A stretch of DNA of 8,382 bases from SIG452 sp045656345 (GTDB lineage: Bacteria > Bacillota > Clostridia > UMGS1840): contig JAZOQZ010000026.1 of NCBI GenBank assembly GCA_045656345.1, positions 1 to 8,382 of the forward strand, written 5' to 3'. Below are positions 5,589 through 8,382 of the stretch, piece after piece; positions within the stretch are counted from its first letter, which is position 1; every line of letters starts with the position of its first letter. Made by a program: the position numbers and the translations under genes. The notes below the pieces were generated by a model, which searched no databases, was not told the origin of the DNA, and saw only the letters and a list, made by a program, of their open reading frames with translations.

Positions 5589-6684
5589 AATCGTTGGTGG
5601 AACAGCAGCATCAAGTATGCTTGTTCCTGACTGGAATCAGACCAATCCCAACAGAGCAGACTACATCAAAAACAAGCCCGATGTAGCCAATGCCTTGAAA
5701 GGTTCTGCAAACGGAAACCCCATCGTGATTGACGATTCTTCCCCTTTGGAACACGAAATTAAAGCAAACACAAGAATTCCGTTTGAAAATGAATATGTTT
5801 TCAACCCTACTATGAGTCGTATGCCATCCGAAAAGGCAGTTTTGGTCGTTTCTTCGGTTGGAAGAACTTTGTACCCGGACGATGATGAAGATTATCCCGG
5901 AGAGCTTGAACTCAACGTCTATTTCGAGGGTGTTTGGAAACTTGAGGAAGGTTTTTTCCTCAAACCCTATCCGCCCATCCCGAAGGTCGGGGACAAGATG
6001 GTTTACAATCCAGATGATGGTTCGTTGACTTTGATTTACGATGTTACCAAGTACGGGAAGAACCTTCTTTCGTTTGAAAACTTTGTATATAATGCCAACA
6101 CGGTGGATATAACGTTCAATGATGGTCTGTATAGATTGGTGCAAAAGCAAAATGCAAATTCAGACTTCATCATTGGCGATGATCTGTTGAAACAGAACTA
6201 CAACGGTGTTCCTGTTTTCCCTGCTGGAACTTATTTTTTCACCGCAGAACAAATCACAATCGCTGAAACGCAAGGTGGAAAAGAGACATTGGCAATAAAG
6301 TATTCTTTTGTTGATGGCTCTGGATCTGGCGAAATTGTGGCAAACAGACCCGTAACAGTAAGCAAGCCGTTCAAAATAACGGCTATTGGGCATCCCAAAA
6401 AATCCAGACTGGCCGGGCTTGTTTATGAGAGTTTTTTCCAGTTGGAGTGCGGAAGTGTTGGAACTGATTGGGAACTTTTCAAGAAAGGTGAAACATACAC
6501 CGCAGACGAAAACGGCAATGTAAGCGGAATTATGGCAAACGGAGAAGCAATGACATTGATTGCGGACACCGATGCAACCATTTCGGCAGAGTACAACAGG
6601 GACTTAAACAAAGTCATTGCCGATTTACAAAATGCGATTGCGACAATGGGAGCTGCTGCTGTTGCAATTCCCGAAGAAGTATAA
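5581..6684 (+). CDS. Fibre-like virion protein (tail or head fibre)
   Basis: A 367-residue protein assembled from modules typical of phage fibres. Near the N-terminus, VPDWNQTNPNRADYIKNKP (15-33) matches the DWNQ...DYIKNKP segment found repeatedly in fibre proteins of Bacillota phages. The middle has an acidic loop (DDDEDYPGE, 100-108) and KYGKNLLSFENFVYNANTVD (157-176), then FPAGTYFFTA (213-222), which together resemble beta-sandwich carbohydrate-binding-like modules. The C-terminus (304-351) has GETYTADENGNV, then TLIADTDATISAEYNRDLNK and a predicted helix, a fibre ending that I recognise from gut phages. There are no transmembrane or signal segments. It overlaps the preceding small gene and precedes the connector, so it may be a second adsorption protein or a head fibre like gp8.5 of phi29. 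Which of these applies cannot be told from the sequence. Confidence 0.72.
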   Translation: MAKIVGGTAASSMLVPDWNQTNPNRADYIKNKPDVANALKGSANGNPIVIDDSSPLEHEIKANTRIPFENEYVFNPTMSRMPSEKAVLVVSSVGRTLYPDDDEDYPGELELNVYFEGVWKLEEGFFLKPYPPIPKVGDKMVYNPDDGSLTLIYDVTKYGKNLLSFENFVYNANTVDITFNDGLYRLVQKQNANSDFIIGDDLLKQNYNGVPVFPAGTYFFTAEQITIAETQGGKETLAIKYSFVDGSGSGEIVANRPVTVSKPFKITAIGHPKKSRLAGLVYESFFQLECGSVGTDWELFKKGETYTADENGNVSGIMANGEAMTLIADTDATISAEYNRDLNKVIADLQNAIATMGAAAVAIPEEV

Positions 6685-6696
6685 GGCGGTGATGAA

Positions 6697-7260
6697 ATGA
6701 ACCTTGAGGAAATGAAAAGAAAGTATTTGGGGCTTATCGAAGAAGTAAACCCCAATAGCGAACATTTGACGGACGATCCCGACATTTCAGCGAAGCAAAA
6801 CGATGTAATCAATCAAGTTATGTTTGAACTTGCAAGGTTCAAGAAGATTCCAAAGTATGTTGAAATTGCAGTAACCGAGGGCGACCTTATTACCTTTGAG
6901 GATTTGGAAAAGGCGTGCGGCTACGAAGTATATCAGTTGGGAACGATTGCCGGAGTAAAGTATTCTCCCAAAGCCGATGGAACTGTACTCAAGATTTTGG
7001 AAAGCGGAACGGCAGAAATCAATCTGTATGTATATCCCGAAAGAATCACCGAGAAAACGAAAGACAAAGCGTATGAATTTGAACTTTCTCCCGATGTTCT
7101 TGAAATTATGCCTTATGGTATCGCCGCAGATATTCTCAAGAGCGATGTTTCGACAGAGTACGGAACAATCTATGCCACAAGGTACGAATCTATGAAGCAG
7201 ATGCTTGACCCAAGATACCAAATGAACAGTATTTATATCGAAGGGGGATTTAATATCTGA
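6697..7260 (+). CDS. Head-tail connector / adaptor protein
   Basis: A 187-residue protein that I recognise as the phage head-tail adaptor type (HK97 gp6- or P22 gp4-like role). It would bind the portal ring after packaging and start closure and tail attachment. Evidence: a helical N-terminus with NSEHLTDDPDISAKQNDVIN (20-39) and FELARFKKIP (43-52), a beta-rich insert (55-130), and the typical helical ending GIAADILKSD (141-150) ... YESMKQMLDPRYQMNSIYIE (163-182). ATG at 6697 has a weaker site, GGCGGTGA (6685-6692), 12 bases after the fibre gene's stop. The stop TGA shares one base with the next start (TGATG), so the two products are translationally coupled, which suits proteins that assemble together on the same vertex. 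Confidence 0.8.
   Translation: MNLEEMKRKYLGLIEEVNPNSEHLTDDPDISAKQNDVINQVMFELARFKKIPKYVEIAVTEGDLITFEDLEKACGYEVYQLGTIAGVKYSPKADGTVLKILESGTAEINLYVYPERITEKTKDKAYEFELSPDVLEIMPYGIAADILKSDVSTEYGTIYATRYESMKQMLDPRYQMNSIYIEGGFNI
7241..7247 (+). promoter_or_regulatory. Ribosome binding site of the stabilisation-protein gene
   Basis: AAGGGGG lies 12 bases before ATG at 7260, somewhat farther than usual. Re-initiation at the overlapping TGATG junction may supply much of the translation. Confidence 0.5.
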
Positions 7261-8382
7261 TGTCAGATAACAATACAATTTCCCGAATTTACAGCAATTT
7301 TCGGGGAGTGGACTTCCGAGGCGAAGAAATCAACCTTGTAAGAAGTCCCGATTCCCTGAATGTGTGGAAAGATTACAAAGAAACAGATAGTATCAGAACA
7401 CGCCCGGAAATGGAACTAAAGGAATCCTTTGGGGCTACCATTTTGGGGGTGTTCTTTTTCAATGATGCTATGTTGGTGCATAGCGGCAACAAACTGTATA
7501 AGGTGGTAAACGGCGTAAAAACTACGCTTTATACCGGCTTGAACGAGGCCGCAAGCGATAGTTTTGTCTTTGATAAGGTGTGGTATCTCAAAGACGGCAA
7601 GCATTATTTACAGTATGACGGAAAAACGATCAGCGATGTTGCAGGATATGTCCCGACCACTTCTATTGCAAGAAAGCCCGGCGGCGGTGGAAAGATTCAC
7701 GAAGATATAAATATGCTCACCGGCAGAAGAATCAACACTTTTCTTGCAGACGGAGTAAGCAAAGACTATTATCTCGATTCCCGAAAGATTGATACCACTT
7801 TCAAACCCATTGTAAAGGTGGACGATGCTGTTGTAACCAATTACACGGTAGATTATACCGAGGGAATTATCAAATTTGATGCCGCTCCTACCGAGCCGAA
7901 AACAGACGGACAGGACAATGTTTCGATAGAGTTTCAGAAAACCATTGCGAATTATCGGGACAGCATTTTGAATTGTACGATGCTGCAAGTGTTTGACAAC
8001 AGAGTATTTTTCAGCGGCAACAAAGATTACCCGAATGTTGTATGGCATTGTAGTCTGAATGACCCCTCTTATTGCAGCGATTTAGACTACTACAACGAAG
8101 GAACAGACCCAGCAAGGGTAAAGGGTATGGTAGCAGGAAACAACGCTCTGTGGGTGTTCAGAGAGCCGTCAGATGCAAATACAACGGTGTTTTATCATAC
8201 TCCTGCTATTGACGATGAATACGGCAAGATTTATCCCAATACACATTCCAGCATTACAGCCGGTTGTATTGGGAAGGCAATCAATTTTAACGATGATATT
8301 GTGTTCTTCAGCGAAAGAGGAATGGAAGGTATTTCGGGTGATATTACCACAGAACAAGCGGTAGCACATAGAAGCTCTTTGG
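7260..8382 (+). CDS. Tail stabilisation / hub protein, N-terminal part (runs off the window)
   Basis: An open frame of 374 codons without a stop before the window edge. It begins at ATG 7260, overlapping the connector stop by one base. It belongs to a family I recognise from Clostridia podovirus-like phages, usually called stabilisation protein and comparable in role to P22 gp10, which sits below the connector and plugs or extends the short tail. Early motifs are RIYSNFRGVDFRGEEINLVR (9-28), SPDSLNVWKDY (29-39) and RTRPEM (46-51). Repeated short beta segments follow, including FNDAMLVHSGNKLYKVVNG, VWYLKDGKHYLQYDGK, VFDNRVFFSGN and INFNDDIVFFSERGMEGISG. This WD/propeller-like pattern suggests a beta-propeller, as expected for this family. 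The full protein is probably clearly longer than what is seen. Gene order, directly after the connector, supports the call. Confidence 0.78.
   Translation, partial: MSDNNTISRIYSNFRGVDFRGEEINLVRSPDSLNVWKDYKETDSIRTRPEMELKESFGATILGVFFFNDAMLVHSGNKLYKVVNGVKTTLYTGLNEAASDSFVFDKVWYLKDGKHYLQYDGKTISDVAGYVPTTSIARKPGGGGKIHEDINMLTGRRINTFLADGVSKDYYLDSRKIDTTFKPIVKVDDAVVTNYTVDYTEGIIKFDAAPTEPKTDGQDNVSIEFQKTIANYRDSILNCTMLQVFDNRVFFSGNKDYPNVVWHCSLNDPSYCSDLDYYNEGTDPARVKGMVAGNNALWVFREPSDANTTVFYHTPAIDDEYGKIYPNTHSSITAGCIGKAINFNDDIVFFSERGMEGISGDITTEQAVAHRSSL

Noticed and set aside
6977..7195. Open frame of 72 codons in another + frame within the connector gene
   Set aside because: It is wholly inside the connector gene and has no ribosome site or recognisable sequence.
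1..8382. Stop-codon reassignment, as in some gut phages
   Set aside because: TAA, TAG (3027-3029) and TGA (7258-7260) all end well-supported genes at sensible places, and none occurs inside the supported reading frames. Only the edge TAA at 1-3 is odd and is treated separately.

Overview
The window is part of the virion-structure module of a tailed bacteriophage (Caudoviricetes), or of a prophage of one. All supported genes lie on the + strand. They have good Gram-positive-type Shine-Dalgarno sites (AAAAGGAG, GGAGGTGA, AAGGAAG). The proteins resemble structural proteins that I recognise from phages of gut Clostridia (Bacillota). Base composition is moderately AT-rich. TAA, TAG and TGA all end genes here, so the standard bacterial code is in use. 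I see no lysogeny, replication, tRNA, CRISPR or insertion-sequence sequence.

Layout from left to right: (1) the C-terminal part of the portal protein (to 819), ended by a Rho-independent terminator. (2) An approximately 110-base spacer, then the scaffold protein (964-1746) and the major capsid protein (1778-2614), followed by a strong terminator. (3) A 117-aa protein of unknown function (2676-3029) and a spacer with a GC-rich hairpin. (4) A cassette for host-surface recognition: a tailspike-like protein with a BppU-like N-terminus and a pectate-lyase-like beta-helix (3129-5174), a small beta-rich tail-associated protein (5187-5588) and a fibre-like protein (5581-6684). (5) A head-tail connector protein (6697-7260) and the start of a large stabilisation/tail-hub protein of the P22 gp10 kind (7260 to the window edge).

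The set fits head assembly followed by short-tail assembly. The scaffold directs the capsid protein to form a procapsid around the portal ring. After DNA packaging the connector and stabilisation proteins close the portal vertex, and the tailspike and fibre proteins bind or cut surface polysaccharide. The connector plus gp10-like pair argues for a podovirus-like virion. Transcription appears to be divided by hairpins: one before scaffold-capsid, one after the capsid gene and a possible third before the tailspike. From 3129 onward genes are tightly packed or overlapping with no terminator visible.

The most notable points are an in-frame stop codon at the window's left edge, inside what should be the portal gene; the host-recognition cassette placed between the capsid and connector genes; and the orphan protein beside the capsid gene. 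I found nothing that amounts to a wholly new system. The rest is a recognisable, though divergent, phage structural module.
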